A DNA stretch of 26,524 bases, taken from NCBI GenBank assembly GCA_937928755.1, contig CALEZI010000173.1:1-26524 (forward strand), read 5' to 3'. Below are positions 14,365 through 21,988 of this stretch, piece by piece (position 1 is the stretch's first letter; every line of letters starts with the position of its first letter). Source of the stretch: an uncultured Rhodanobacteraceae bacterium (GTDB lineage: Bacteria > Pseudomonadota > Gammaproteobacteria > Xanthomonadales > SZUA-5). The notes below the pieces were generated by a model that did not search any database, had not been told where the DNA came from, and saw only the letters and a program-made list of their open reading frames with translations. The translations under genes were made by a program, and so were the position numbers.

Positions 14365-14608
14365 GTGTACTGTCCTTGAGTATCAGAAATCCGGGCGAGC
14401 CGGCGACGCTAGCGCGCGCGCCGTGAGCAAGACTTGATGATGCGCAATTGTCGCCGAAGCCGGGCTGACTGCGGCACCCGCCCACCATAGCCAATAGTCG
14501 CAGCCAGGGCTGCAACGGGTCTCGGTGCGCGAGCCGAGGCGCACACCGGGCTTGCCACGGCGTCCCCCACGCGGGTAGGTTGCGCGCCGCACACAGGGGG
14601 TGACACCG

Positions 14609-15700
14609 ATGCTGGCCACGGCCCGCGCACACATCGTCGGGAGAGCGCTGATCGGGCAGGGCGCGCCGCTGGGCGTCCCGTTCGATCGCGACGATGCGCC
14701 GCAATTGGCGCGCGATCTCGACGCGCTGGCAGGATCGCTGAAATGCACGCGACCTGATCGCATCGTCTTCAGCGCGGAGATGGCCTTGCGTGTGCACTCC
14801 GAAGCCGGCTGGTTCGGGCGCAAACGTCACTCGACGCTGGCGATCGGGTGGCCGTTGCTGCAACTGCTCGACGCCGACGAACTGCGCGCTGCGGTGGCGC
14901 TGGCGCTTGCCGGTGAGGTGGTACGCACCGGCTCGACACCGACGCTGGCGCATGACGAGCGAGTTGCCCGACGTGTGGGACGACCGTTGCTGGCGCGCAC
15001 GTTGACGCGCCTCCTGGTGTCCGAGACCATCGGCGCACAGAGTTGGTGGGACGACTGGAACATCAAGGCGCGCATGGATGCGCGGGTGCCGGCCGACGCG
15101 CTCGGCCAGTTGCGGCAAAGGCTGGAGAGTCGTGGTCGCGGCAACTGGCAGGTGGCTCTGGATCGAAGTCTGGCTGCAGGGTCCGACGACAGTCGGCTCG
15201 CGGCGCTCGGCGGCGCCGACCTTGGCGGCGGCAGTCACCGTTGTGCCGCCGCGGCGCTGCTCTGGGATGGACTGGTGGACCGGGTATGGACAGCGCTCGA
15301 GGCGCCCTTTGCGGTACTGCTGGCCCCTGCCTGGCAAGCCTGCTTCGAGGCCCATGCCGACGATCGACAGCGCGTGCGCGCACTCGACGCGCAGCGCCGC
15401 GCCGGGTTGCTCGATGTTGCCGGGCAGATCGATCTGGCGCAGTCGATGGAGTTGCTTGCCGGCGCGCGTGCCGCCTATCCGTTGTACCGCGAGGCGTATG
15501 CGCGCGAGCGACGTCCGGAACTGGCGCTGGCACTGGCGCGCACGATGATCGCCATCGATCCGCTGCGGGCGCGCGAGGCATTGGTGCGGATCGCGGCGAG
15601 TGCGCACGTGGTGTCGGTATCCGCCCGGCAGTTGTTGGCCGCTATGCTGCCCGACGATCCCCAGCTCGCAGATCGCGGTGTCCAGCGATCGCCACCCTGA
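14609..15700 (+). CDS. Degenerate M48-type peptidase homologue lacking HExxH
   Basis: The 363-residue protein aligns by eye with the N-terminal part of M48 peptidases found in Xanthomonadales. APQLARDLDALAGSL and RIVFSAEMALRVHSEAGWFG are followed by LAIGWPLLQLLDADELRAAVALALAGE (77-103), where active relatives read LGLPLL...LSPEQFRAVLAHEFGH. The two zinc histidines and the catalytic Glu are replaced by Leu98, Gly102 and Ala99, and no HExxH occurs anywhere else. The segment RLLVSETIGAQSWWDDWN matches the region after the second zinc-binding motif of relatives. No signal peptide or membrane helix is clear. The rest is helical, possibly TPR-like. It heads a run with a thioesterase and a lipoprotein. 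A GTG at 14600 is an alternative start; I preferred the ATG because AGGGGG lies eight bases before it. It is probably a pseudoenzyme. Confidence 0.75.
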   Translation: MLATARAHIVGRALIGQGAPLGVPFDRDDAPQLARDLDALAGSLKCTRPDRIVFSAEMALRVHSEAGWFGRKRHSTLAIGWPLLQLLDADELRAAVALALAGEVVRTGSTPTLAHDERVARRVGRPLLARTLTRLLVSETIGAQSWWDDWNIKARMDARVPADALGQLRQRLESRGRGNWQVALDRSLAAGSDDSRLAALGGADLGGGSHRCAAAALLWDGLVDRVWTALEAPFAVLLAPAWQACFEAHADDRQRVRALDAQRRAGLLDVAGQIDLAQSMELLAGARAAYPLYREAYARERRPELALALARTMIAIDPLRAREALVRIAASAHVVSVSARQLLAAMLPDDPQLADRGVQRSPP

Positions 15701-15716
15701 AACCGGATTTCGCCCG

Positions 15717-16193
15717 ATGACCTCAGTCCACGCCGATGCGGCGCGTTTCCTCGAACATGAATTGCTGACCACCATCCCGCTGACGCGCGCCATGCAACTT
15801 CAGGTGGTGCGGTACGACGGTATCGAGGTCGAACTTGCGGCGCCGCTCGCGCCGAATGTGAACGACAAGGGTTGCGCATTCGGCGGCAGCATGGCCAGCC
15901 TGATGACGCTGGCAAGCTGGGGCCTCGCCCGACTGGTGCTTCGCGAGCATGGCCGCAGTCCCGACATCTTCGTGCAGGATTCTCATATCGAATACCTGGC
16001 GCCGGTGTGGAACGATCTGCGCATCGTCGCGCGTGCGCTCGAAGGCCATTCACTGGCAGACTTCGTCGCGATGTTCCTGGCGCGCGGCAAGGCGCGCGTC
16101 AGCATGGGCGCGGAAGTCCTGGTGGCTGGTCAGCCAGCGGCAAGGTTTTCGGCGCGATTCGTGGCCAAGCGGCGTGAGGAGAAAAGCGCATGA
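15717..16193 (+). CDS. Putative thioesterase, YiiD C-terminal-like hotdog fold
   Basis: The 158-residue protein starts MTSVHADAARFLEHELLTTIPLTRAMQLQVVRYDG, 16 bases after the preceding stop. The segment LAAPLAPNVNDKGCAFGGSMASLMTLASWGLARLVL (about 40-75) carries the N-D-K-G-x-x-F-G-G-S pattern of hotdog-fold thioesterases of the YiiD C-terminal type. IEYLAPVWNDLRIVARA forms the following strands. Members hydrolyse acyl-CoA or acyl-carrier thioesters, but the specific substrate is unknown. Its last four bases overlap the start of the lipoprotein gene (ATGA), so these two are translationally coupled. The preceding M48-like gene is on the same strand and likely in the same operon. Confidence 0.82.
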   Translation: MTSVHADAARFLEHELLTTIPLTRAMQLQVVRYDGIEVELAAPLAPNVNDKGCAFGGSMASLMTLASWGLARLVLREHGRSPDIFVQDSHIEYLAPVWNDLRIVARALEGHSLADFVAMFLARGKARVSMGAEVLVAGQPAARFSARFVAKRREEKSA

Positions 16194-16609
16194 TCAGGAC
16201 TTTGAGGCACGCAATCTGGGTGCTGCTGGCGCTGGTCGTGCTGGCCGGCTGCGCCACTGCCGTGCGCGACGAGAGCCTGCGAGTCAATCTCTACAACTAC
16301 TCGGCGGCGATACGCTGGAACGAGATCGGCCAGGCAGCCGGATTCCTCGATCCCGCGCTGGCGGAAACCCAGCCATTCACCGCCGCCGACCGCGACCGCT
16401 GGGCGCAGGTGCAGGTGACGCGTTATGTCGAAGGGCCGCAGTCGATCGATGCGGACGGCAACGTGCGCCAGACGGTCCAGGTCGAGATCGCCGATCGTGC
16501 CTCGCAATCGGTGCGCACCATCATCGATCGTCAGGTCTGGCGTTACGACGCGGTCGCCAAGACCTGGTGGCTGACCACTGGCCTGCCGAATCTGGATGAG
16601 GCCCGGTAG
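16190..16609 (+). CDS. Small lipoprotein of unknown function
   Basis: The 139-residue protein begins MIRTLRHAIWVLLALVVLAGCATAVRDE, with a classical lipobox LAGC, so the mature chain starts at Cys21 and is lipid-anchored. The remainder (VNLYNYSAAIRWNEIGQAAGFLD ... QVTRYVEGPQSID ... QTVQVEIADRASQSVRTIIDRQVWRYDAVAKTWWLTTGLP) looks like an alpha-beta fold of the cystatin or NTF2 kind, but I do not recognise a family with certainty. It overlaps the thioesterase by four bases and ends the run that begins with the M48-like gene. Sorting signals for the inner or outer membrane are not decisive: the residue after the Cys is Ala, which does not hold a lipoprotein in the inner membrane. Confidence 0.88.
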   Translation: MIRTLRHAIWVLLALVVLAGCATAVRDESLRVNLYNYSAAIRWNEIGQAAGFLDPALAETQPFTAADRDRWAQVQVTRYVEGPQSIDADGNVRQTVQVEIADRASQSVRTIIDRQVWRYDAVAKTWWLTTGLPNLDEAR

Positions 16610-16653
16610 CGCGGATCCTTCGCGGCGGGTTCCGCCATCGCGCCAGGCGCTTT

Positions 16654-16755
16654 TGTGGGTCCGGACTTGTCTGGACGCGTCTCAGCGTCGAGTTCACGAG
16701 CGTCCAGACCAGTCTGGACCCACATGAGAAAGCGACAAGCCGGACCCACAAGGGC
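16654..16755. repeat. REP-like cluster, type C, between convergent genes
   Basis: TGTGGGTCCGGACTTGTCTG begins unit one (16654-16679). Unit two (16701-16724, CGTCCAGACCAGTCTGGACC and onward) is its inverse form. A third, degraded half-copy (GACAAGCCGGACCCACAAG) lies at about 16734-16752. Two further GGCGGGTTCCGCC-like small hairpins flank the cluster near 16624-16636 and 16775-16792. It fills the gap between the lipoprotein and VOC genes. Confidence 0.78.
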
Positions 16756-16790
16756 AAGAAATCGACGGAATCCGCCGCGCGGGTTCCGCC

Positions 16791-17159
16791 TTACGACATG
16801 CAGAACACGTTGAGCTTGTTGCCGTCGAGGTCGCGGAAATAACCCGCATAGAAGTTGTCGCCGCGCGGACCGGCCGGGCCTTCGTCCTTGGCGCCGAGTT
16901 CGATGGCCTTGCGATAAATGTGGTCGACTTTTTCCTTGCTGTCGACGGCCAGGGCAACCATGACGCCGTTGCCGACCGTCGCTGGCTGTTTGTCGTAGGG
17001 TTTGATGATGCTCAGCGCCGGTTGTTTCGGCGACACCGCCCAGGCGATGAAACCGTCGTAATCCATGAAGCGTTTCGCGCCGAGTTCGCCGAGCAGGGCA
17101 TCGTAGAACGCGGCGGCGCGAGCGAAGTCGTTGGTTCCAAGGGTGACGTAGCCGATCAT
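16791..17159 (-). CDS. VOC-superfamily glyoxalase/bleomycin-resistance-like protein
   Basis: The 122-residue protein reads MIGYVTLGTNDFARAAAFYDALLGELGAKRFMDYDGFIAW at the start and GDNFYAGYFRDLDGNKLNVFCMS at the end. This is the paired beta-alpha-beta-beta-beta pattern of the vicinal-oxygen-chelate fold. The start at 17159 was chosen because it is the family start; the frame continues far upstream, antisense to cysS, but that part is a shadow. The usual metal-ligand His at the N-terminus is replaced (YVTLGT rather than HxxL), while the final Glu of typical ligand sets is not obvious, so a metal-dependent activity is uncertain. The gene stands alone, divergent from cysS. Confidence 0.87.
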   Translation of the reverse strand: MIGYVTLGTNDFARAAAFYDALLGELGAKRFMDYDGFIAWAVSPKQPALSIIKPYDKQPATVGNGVMVALAVDSKEKVDHIYRKAIELGAKDEGPAGPRGDNFYAGYFRDLDGNKLNVFCMS

Positions 17160-17324
17160 CTGTGTTCTCCAAGGGTGGACTGAAGATGCAGTCTGCCGCC
17201 GGGACCAGTCGCCGGCAATGGCCGATCCGGGCGCGCTGCAGGCGGAATCGGTCAGTCTTCTCGGGTGCATTGCACTATCCGGCGCTGCTAGATTCGATGA
17301 TCCCGATCTGGCAACCCCATCGTC

Positions 17325-18707
17325 ATGGATCTGCGCCTCTACAACACCCTGACCCGCAAGCAGGAGCGCTTCGCGCCGGTACGGCCGGATCGGGTCACGA
17401 TGTATGTGTGCGGACCCACCGTCTACAACTATCCGCACATCGGCAACGCACGCCCATACACGCTGTTCGGCGTACTCGCGAAGCTTCTGCGCGATCAGTT
17501 CGGCGATCTGCGTTACGCGCGCAACATCACCGATGTCGACGACAAGATCAACGCGGCGGCGGCCGAGCGCGGCGTGCCGATCGAAGTGATCACCGGGGAG
17601 TTCACGCGCGCCTTTCTCGACGACATGACGGCGATCGGCAACGTCGGCGAGTTCGCGCCGAACATCGAGCCGCGCGCCACGGCGCACATACCCGGCATCG
17701 TGCGCATGTGCGAGCGCCTGATTGCCTCGGGGCATGCCTATGCGGCCGAGCAGCATGTGTTGTTCGACGTCGACAGTTACGTCGGTTACGGCCGGCTGTC
17801 GCGACGCACGGTCAAGGAGATGATTGCCGGCGCGCGCGTCGATGTGGCGCCGTACAAACGCAATCCGGCCGATTTCGTGCTGTGGAAACCGTCCACGCCG
17901 GACCTTCCGGGCTGGGACGGCCCATGGGGTCGCGGACGGCCGGGTTGGCACATCGAGTGCTCGGCAATGGCGGAGGAGCATCTTGGAGACACCATCGACA
18001 TTCACGCCGGCGGTGCCGATCTCAAGTTCCCGCATCACGAGAACGAGATCGCCCAGAGCGTCTGTGCCCATGGTGGCGCCGAGTTCGCCAACCTGTGGAT
18101 GCACAACGGCTTTGTCACCATCGAAGGCCGCAAGATGTCGAAGTCGCTCGGCAATGTGCTGCTGATCAAGGAACTGCGCACGCTGGCGCCGCCGGAAGCG
18201 TTGCGCTACCTGCTGCTCAACGCGCATTACCGGCAGCCGCTGGATTGGTCCGAGGCAGGCCTCAAGCAGGCACGTACCACGCTGGATCGGTTGTACGCGG
18301 CGCTGCGCGATCTCGCCGACGTCGACGCTTCCGCGCTGACCGTCGAAGCCGATGCGGTCAAGGCTGCGCTGGCCGACGACCTTGGCACCCCGCAGGCACT
18401 GGCGGCACTCAGCGAACTGTCGCGCGATGCGCAGAAGGCCGCGGGCCCGGCAGCGAAGGCGCTGGCGAAAGCGCGTCTGCTCGCCGCCGGCGAATGGCTC
18501 GGACTGTTGCAGCAGGATCCGCAGGCATGGTTCCAGAGCGGCAGCACCAGCGTCGACGTGGCGCGCATCGAGGCATTGATGGCCGAGCGCGCTGTAGTTC
18601 GCAAGGCCCGCGATTTCGCGCGTTCGGATGAGATCCGCAACGAACTGACGTCACTCGGCGTGACCGTCGAGGACACGCCGCAGGGGGCGCGCTGGAAGCT
18701 GCTCTGA
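17325..18707 (+). CDS. cysS: Cysteinyl-tRNA synthetase
   Basis: The 460-residue class I synthetase shows CGPTVYNYPHIGNARPYTLF (29-48) with the HIGH-type motif HIGN, and KMSKSLGN (270-277) with the KMSKS loop. Zinc ligands expected for this enzyme are all present: Cys29, Cys212 (WHIECSAM), His237 and Glu241 (FPHHENEI). The C-terminal anticodon-binding part ends with RSDEIRNELTSLGVTVEDTPQGARWKLL. Length matches the family. It attaches cysteine to tRNA-Cys in the cytoplasm. No good Shine-Dalgarno precedes the ATG. A TGCTAGATT extended -10-like sequence (17286-17294) lies about 30 bases upstream. It is monocistronic: a REP pair follows, then a convergent gene. Confidence 0.97.
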   Translation: MDLRLYNTLTRKQERFAPVRPDRVTMYVCGPTVYNYPHIGNARPYTLFGVLAKLLRDQFGDLRYARNITDVDDKINAAAAERGVPIEVITGEFTRAFLDDMTAIGNVGEFAPNIEPRATAHIPGIVRMCERLIASGHAYAAEQHVLFDVDSYVGYGRLSRRTVKEMIAGARVDVAPYKRNPADFVLWKPSTPDLPGWDGPWGRGRPGWHIECSAMAEEHLGDTIDIHAGGADLKFPHHENEIAQSVCAHGGAEFANLWMHNGFVTIEGRKMSKSLGNVLLIKELRTLAPPEALRYLLLNAHYRQPLDWSEAGLKQARTTLDRLYAALRDLADVDASALTVEADAVKAALADDLGTPQALAALSELSRDAQKAAGPAAKALAKARLLAAGEWLGLLQQDPQAWFQSGSTSVDVARIEALMAERAVVRKARDFARSDEIRNELTSLGVTVEDTPQGARWKLL

Positions 18708-18742
18708 CGGGGCACGAAAAGGCCTGCAGGGTCCGAGCTTCT

Positions 18743-18815
18743 GGTGGGTCCAGACTTGTCTGGACGCTACTTGCGTCGGCGGGGGAAGCGCGTCCAGACA
18801 AGTCTGGACACACAA
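18743..18815. repeat. REP-like pair, type C, between convergent genes
   Basis: Unit one (18743-18767) starts GGTGGGTCCAGACTTGTCTG. Unit two (18791-18815) is the inverse form (CGTCCAGACAAGTCTGGACA and onward). It is the same family as the cluster at 16654-16755. It separates cysS from the tandem-receiver regulator, which meet tail to tail. Confidence 0.82.
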
Positions 18816-18858
18816 GGGCCAGGGCGATGCACGCGGCACTTCCGCGCGCCCGCGCTGC

Positions 18859-19800
18859 TCAGTGCGCCCGCGCCATCCCCAGCAAGCGCGACGGCAGCAG
18901 CCGGATGCGTTGCATCAGATTGCCCGCCAGCCACGTCGGAATCAGTGCATCCGGGCGCGGCGCAACGAGAAACCGACGGGTCGCCTGCGGGTTCTGCTTG
19001 AGTTGCCAGTAGCGGCCGACTGCGGCATCCACGCTGAGGCGGCATGAGCCCATGCGCACCGGTTTCAGCAGCAGGCGGAACACCTGACCTTCGTTGATCA
19101 GGTCGATTGCGGTCTGCGCATTCGCGCGGTCGGTGACCACTACCGTCGCAATGTGCGGATGGTACTGCTTGAGCGCCTTGATCAGCGCCGTGAAATCGCC
19201 GTGCTGGCCGGCGGTTTCGGAAATCACCACGCCGGTCTCGTGCTGTTCCAGTACCTGCAGCGCGCGATCCGGCGAGGACGCAAAACGCACCTGGTAATGC
19301 GGTTGCAGGATCTCGCGCATGCGCTGCTGGGTTTCCGGATTGTCCTCGATCACCAGGATGCCGACCTCGCGCCGCGCCTGTTCGCGACTGATGTCATCGA
19401 CCGCCTTGTCGACCACTACCGGCGTGTCGCGCGCGATTCTGGCCGCCAACTGCACGGTTTGTCGCAGATCGGTGTTGTCCCACGGCTTGTTGATGTAGCG
19501 GAACACCTCGCCTTCGTTGACCGACCCGAGTACCGCACTCAGGTCGGCGTACCCGGTGAGCAGGATGCGCATCGCGCGTGGGTGGTTCATGCGGATTTCG
19601 CGCAATACCTCGATGCCCTGCATCTTCGGCATGCGCTGGTCGCAGACCACGACATCGATGTCATGTTCCGAGGCCCAGCGAATGGCTTCGGTCGGGTCGA
19701 CCGTGGTGTGCACGTCCATGTCGCGGAACAACGCCTTCAAGGCCCGCAGAATGCGGGCTTCGTCGTCGATGCACAGGACTCGGATGCGGGGTTCGCTCAT
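18859..19800 (-). CDS. Tandem-receiver response regulator; second receiver has Glu for Asp
   Basis: The 313-residue protein carries two receiver domains and no recognised output domain. Receiver 1 (residues 5-125) is complete: Asp12/Asp13, the phospho-acceptor Asp54 (VVCDQRMPKMQG), Thr82 and Lys105 (NKPW). Receiver 2 (about 146-265, GILVIEDNPETQQRMREIL) keeps the acidic pair Glu152/Asp153, Thr223 and Lys246 (LLKP), but the acceptor position reads VVISETAG, putting Glu195 where Asp is expected. The C-terminal 50 residues are basic and helical. The gene starts six bases after the sensor kinase stop, so the kinase is the likely phosphate donor for receiver 1. The Asp-to-Glu change may fix receiver 2 in an active-like form; that is inference. 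Confidence 0.9.
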   Translation of the reverse strand: MSEPRIRVLCIDDEARILRALKALFRDMDVHTTVDPTEAIRWASEHDIDVVVCDQRMPKMQGIEVLREIRMNHPRAMRILLTGYADLSAVLGSVNEGEVFRYINKPWDNTDLRQTVQLAARIARDTPVVVDKAVDDISREQARREVGILVIEDNPETQQRMREILQPHYQVRFASSPDRALQVLEQHETGVVISETAGQHGDFTALIKALKQYHPHIATVVVTDRANAQTAIDLINEGQVFRLLLKPVRMGSCRLSVDAAVGRYWQLKQNPQATRRFLVAPRPDALIPTWLAGNLMQRIRLLPSRLLGMARAH

Positions 19801-19806
19801 TTGGGC

Positions 19807-20784
19807 TCAGGCTGACTGCTTCAACAACGCGTGATCTATCGGGAAGCTAATGGTAAACGTCGTACCTTTCTTTGCCGCAGTTCGCACCTTGATGCTGCCG
19901 CCGTGACTTTGCACGATCTTGTGCACGATGGACAGTCCGAGGCCGGTGCCTTCGCCCACCGGTTTGGTGGTGAAGAAGGGGTCGAAGATCTTCGGCAGGA
20001 TGTCATCCGGGATGCCGCCACCGGTGTCGCTGACGTCGATCTCGACCTGATCGCCCGAACGCCGCGAGACCAGCGTCAAAGTGCCGCCTTCCTCCATCGC
20101 CTGGGCGGCATTGGTGATCAGGTTCAGCAACACCTGGTTGATCTGCGATGCCACGCCGTTGACCTTGGGCAAATGCGCCAGTTCCTTGACCACTTCGACG
20201 CGATCGCGCAACTGATGCGCGGCGATGGTCAGCGCGCTTTCGACGCATTCGTTGAGGTCGAGTGCATCCATACCGTCGCGATCGACCCGCGCGAAGCCCT
20301 TCAGGTTCTTCACCAGATTGGCGATCTGCACCAGTCCGTCGACCGAATCCTTGAGCAGATCGTCGCCGTCGGTCAGGCGCTGGTCGCCGGCCAGGGCCGC
20401 ACGCACCTTGGTCAGCGCGCGCCGCACCGGTTCGACCATCTGCGGGTTGTTGAGATCCGCCGCGAGCATCATGTCGAAGCCCTGCAGGCACTTGCTGAGC
20501 AGTTGTCGATGTTCGGTGAGCAGCTCGCGCACCACTTCGACGTTACTCTTGACGAAGCCGATCGGGGTGTTCATTTCGTGGGCGACGCCGGCGATCATCT
20601 GGCCGAGCGAGGCCAGCTTGGTCGTGTGGATAACCTGGGACTGCGTCTGCTGCATCTTTTCGAGGTCGGCCGCCAGTTCGGCGCTGCGCGCCTCGGCCCT
20701 GGCGGCCAGTTGCCGCGCGCGTTGCCACAGCCCGATCAGGACCAGGCAGACGACGCCGACGATCATCCAGCTGCCTTCGAACAT
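19807..20784 (-). CDS. Membrane-anchored sensor histidine kinase
   Basis: I chose the ATG at 20784 (MFEGSWMIVGVVCLVLIGLW) because GAGG stands six bases before it; a GTG at 20796 lacks good spacing. The 325-residue protein has one N-terminal membrane helix (about 5-20), a coiled-coil stretch rich in Ala, Glu and Arg (21-52), the H-box LGQMIAGVAHEMNTPIGFVKSN with His69, and then an extra helical stretch of about 95 residues. The ATPase domain follows, with LLNLITNAAQAM (N-box), DTGGGIPDD (G1), FDPFFTTKPVGEGTGLGLSIVHKIVQ and GGSIKVRTAAKKGTTFTI. All ATP-binding motifs are intact. There is no obvious sensory domain, so the signal may come through the membrane segment or a partner. It pairs with the regulator six bases downstream. 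Confidence 0.93.
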   Translation of the reverse strand: MFEGSWMIVGVVCLVLIGLWQRARQLAARAEARSAELAADLEKMQQTQSQVIHTTKLASLGQMIAGVAHEMNTPIGFVKSNVEVVRELLTEHRQLLSKCLQGFDMMLAADLNNPQMVEPVRRALTKVRAALAGDQRLTDGDDLLKDSVDGLVQIANLVKNLKGFARVDRDGMDALDLNECVESALTIAAHQLRDRVEVVKELAHLPKVNGVASQINQVLLNLITNAAQAMEEGGTLTLVSRRSGDQVEIDVSDTGGGIPDDILPKIFDPFFTTKPVGEGTGLGLSIVHKIVQSHGGSIKVRTAAKKGTTFTISFPIDHALLKQSA

Positions 20785-20937
20785 GCGCTGCCTCACTCCC
20801 GCGGAAATTCGACCTCAACCGCCCTCACCAGCCGCTGCTGACGGGCGCGACCAGGGTGCTCGCCCAAGCCTCGGTTGCTGGTGCCCGACTGTCGCAGAAT
20901 GGCCCAAAATTGACAATATGCGTCACCCCGCAGGACC

Positions 20938-21870
20938 TCAGTTTGATGGGTGGTCGGCATTTTCCGCATCCCGATCCACGCCGTCGGTCACCGCCGCGTT
21001 GAAACACTTCACGACATAGTGCAGCGGCGCATGGTCGCTGAGCTCGATCGGCGTCAACGCGCCGATGCCGTGGCGCAGATTGCGCGGCAGGCGCGACCAG
21101 TAACTGCGCACGCTGCGGCTGTAGTTTTCGCGCCGAACGGCATCCAGATGGCGCAGCAGGCCGGCATGGCGATAGCCGAGCGCCTCCGGGGGCAGTTCGG
21201 GCACCAGGTCGCAGGCGTTGACCACGCGCAGCAGCGGCAGTTGCGCCAGACGCGCGGCGCTGTCGGCGTCGCCCACGCGCGGCTGACCGAAAGTGATCGC
21301 GCCGGCCAGTTGCGAACCCGCGTTCGCCAGCCGCACGGCCGCCAGCGCCGCGAGTGCGCCGCCGAGGCTATGCCCAGTGCACCACCAGACCGGAGCCTCG
21401 CCAAGTACCTCGCTCAGAACGGGCCAGATCGCATCCAGGGCGCTGTGGAATCCGCCGTGCACCTGTCCGCCATGGCCGCTGTCGACGCGTTGCACGCGCG
21501 CATCGACCCACCAGTCGCGCACGACCGACGCCAACTTGCGCCAGGAATCGCCGGGTGTCAGCGCCTCGGTGCCGCGAAAGGCGAGGATGCCGTGGTCGCC
21601 GGCAATCGCCGCATAGGCAAATCCGCTGCTGCTTCGATCCCGGGCAATCACGCTGCGATAGCCCAGGGCGCCGAGCACCGAAGCGACCTTGGCTGAACGT
21701 TCGTAGGCCAGCAAGGCGTGTTCGGCGAGCCACCACGTCTGCTGGAGATCGCTGACGTCCGCGCGCGCAGTGAACGCCCAGCGCGCCGGCGCATCGAAAT
21801 AACGATAGCCGCGGATCGGTGGATAAAGCGCGGTAAGCGTGGGCGGGGGCAGCGGGCGGAGCAACGGCAT
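20938..21870 (-). CDS. Class 3 lipase-like hydrolase
   Basis: The 310-residue protein has HGILAFRGTEALTPGDSW (oxyanion region, about 93-110), the nucleophile elbow WWCTGHSLGGALAALAAVRL with Ser168, Asp221 (VVNACDLVPELPP) and a candidate catalytic His280 (LSDHAPLHY; His284 is an alternative). This is the lipase class 3 (fungal-lipase-like) pattern. No signal peptide is seen from the chosen start, so it may be cytoplasmic. I used the ATG at 21870 because the frame to 21927 reads through a dispersed repeat. No Shine-Dalgarno is obvious for either, so the true start is uncertain. It lies upstream of the kinase/regulator pair on the same strand, 141 bases apart. Confidence 0.87.
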   Translation of the reverse strand: MPLLRPLPPPTLTALYPPIRGYRYFDAPARWAFTARADVSDLQQTWWLAEHALLAYERSAKVASVLGALGYRSVIARDRSSSGFAYAAIAGDHGILAFRGTEALTPGDSWRKLASVVRDWWVDARVQRVDSGHGGQVHGGFHSALDAIWPVLSEVLGEAPVWWCTGHSLGGALAALAAVRLANAGSQLAGAITFGQPRVGDADSAARLAQLPLLRVVNACDLVPELPPEALGYRHAGLLRHLDAVRRENYSRSVRSYWSRLPRNLRHGIGALTPIELSDHAPLHYVVKCFNAAVTDGVDRDAENADHPSN

Positions 21871-21900
21871 GCCAGTGTGGATCAAACGTGGATCGGGAAA

Positions 21901-21966
21901 GGTGAAACTTAAAACGTGAAACGTCAATTGAAGCCGGCTCGAATTGACTTTTTACGTTTCACCCCT
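21901..21966. repeat. Word-repeat element: GTGAAACG type, second copy
   Basis: GGTGAAACTTAAAACGTGAA at 21901-21920 runs into GAAACGTCAATTGAAGC. The inverted part GAATTGACTTTTTACGTTTC (21941-21960) follows the loop CCGGCTC. The core matches the element at 10255-10362, including the AAGC loop start and the TTACTTGC flank on the right. It lies between the Nudix and lipase genes and supplies the first codons of the longer lipase frame. Confidence 0.72.
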
Positions 21967-21988
21967 TCACTTTACTTGCCTCACCATC

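Noticed and set aside
13007..15793. A 928-codon open frame on the minus strand across the reductase and M48-like genes
   Set aside because: It is antisense or out of frame to genes with clear families, is very Arg/Ala-rich, and is a known artefact of GC-rich DNA.
17160..18227. A long N-terminal extension of the VOC gene running antisense to cysS
   Set aside because: The VOC fold begins exactly at MIGYVTLGTNDF, and the extension is only the shadow of cysS.
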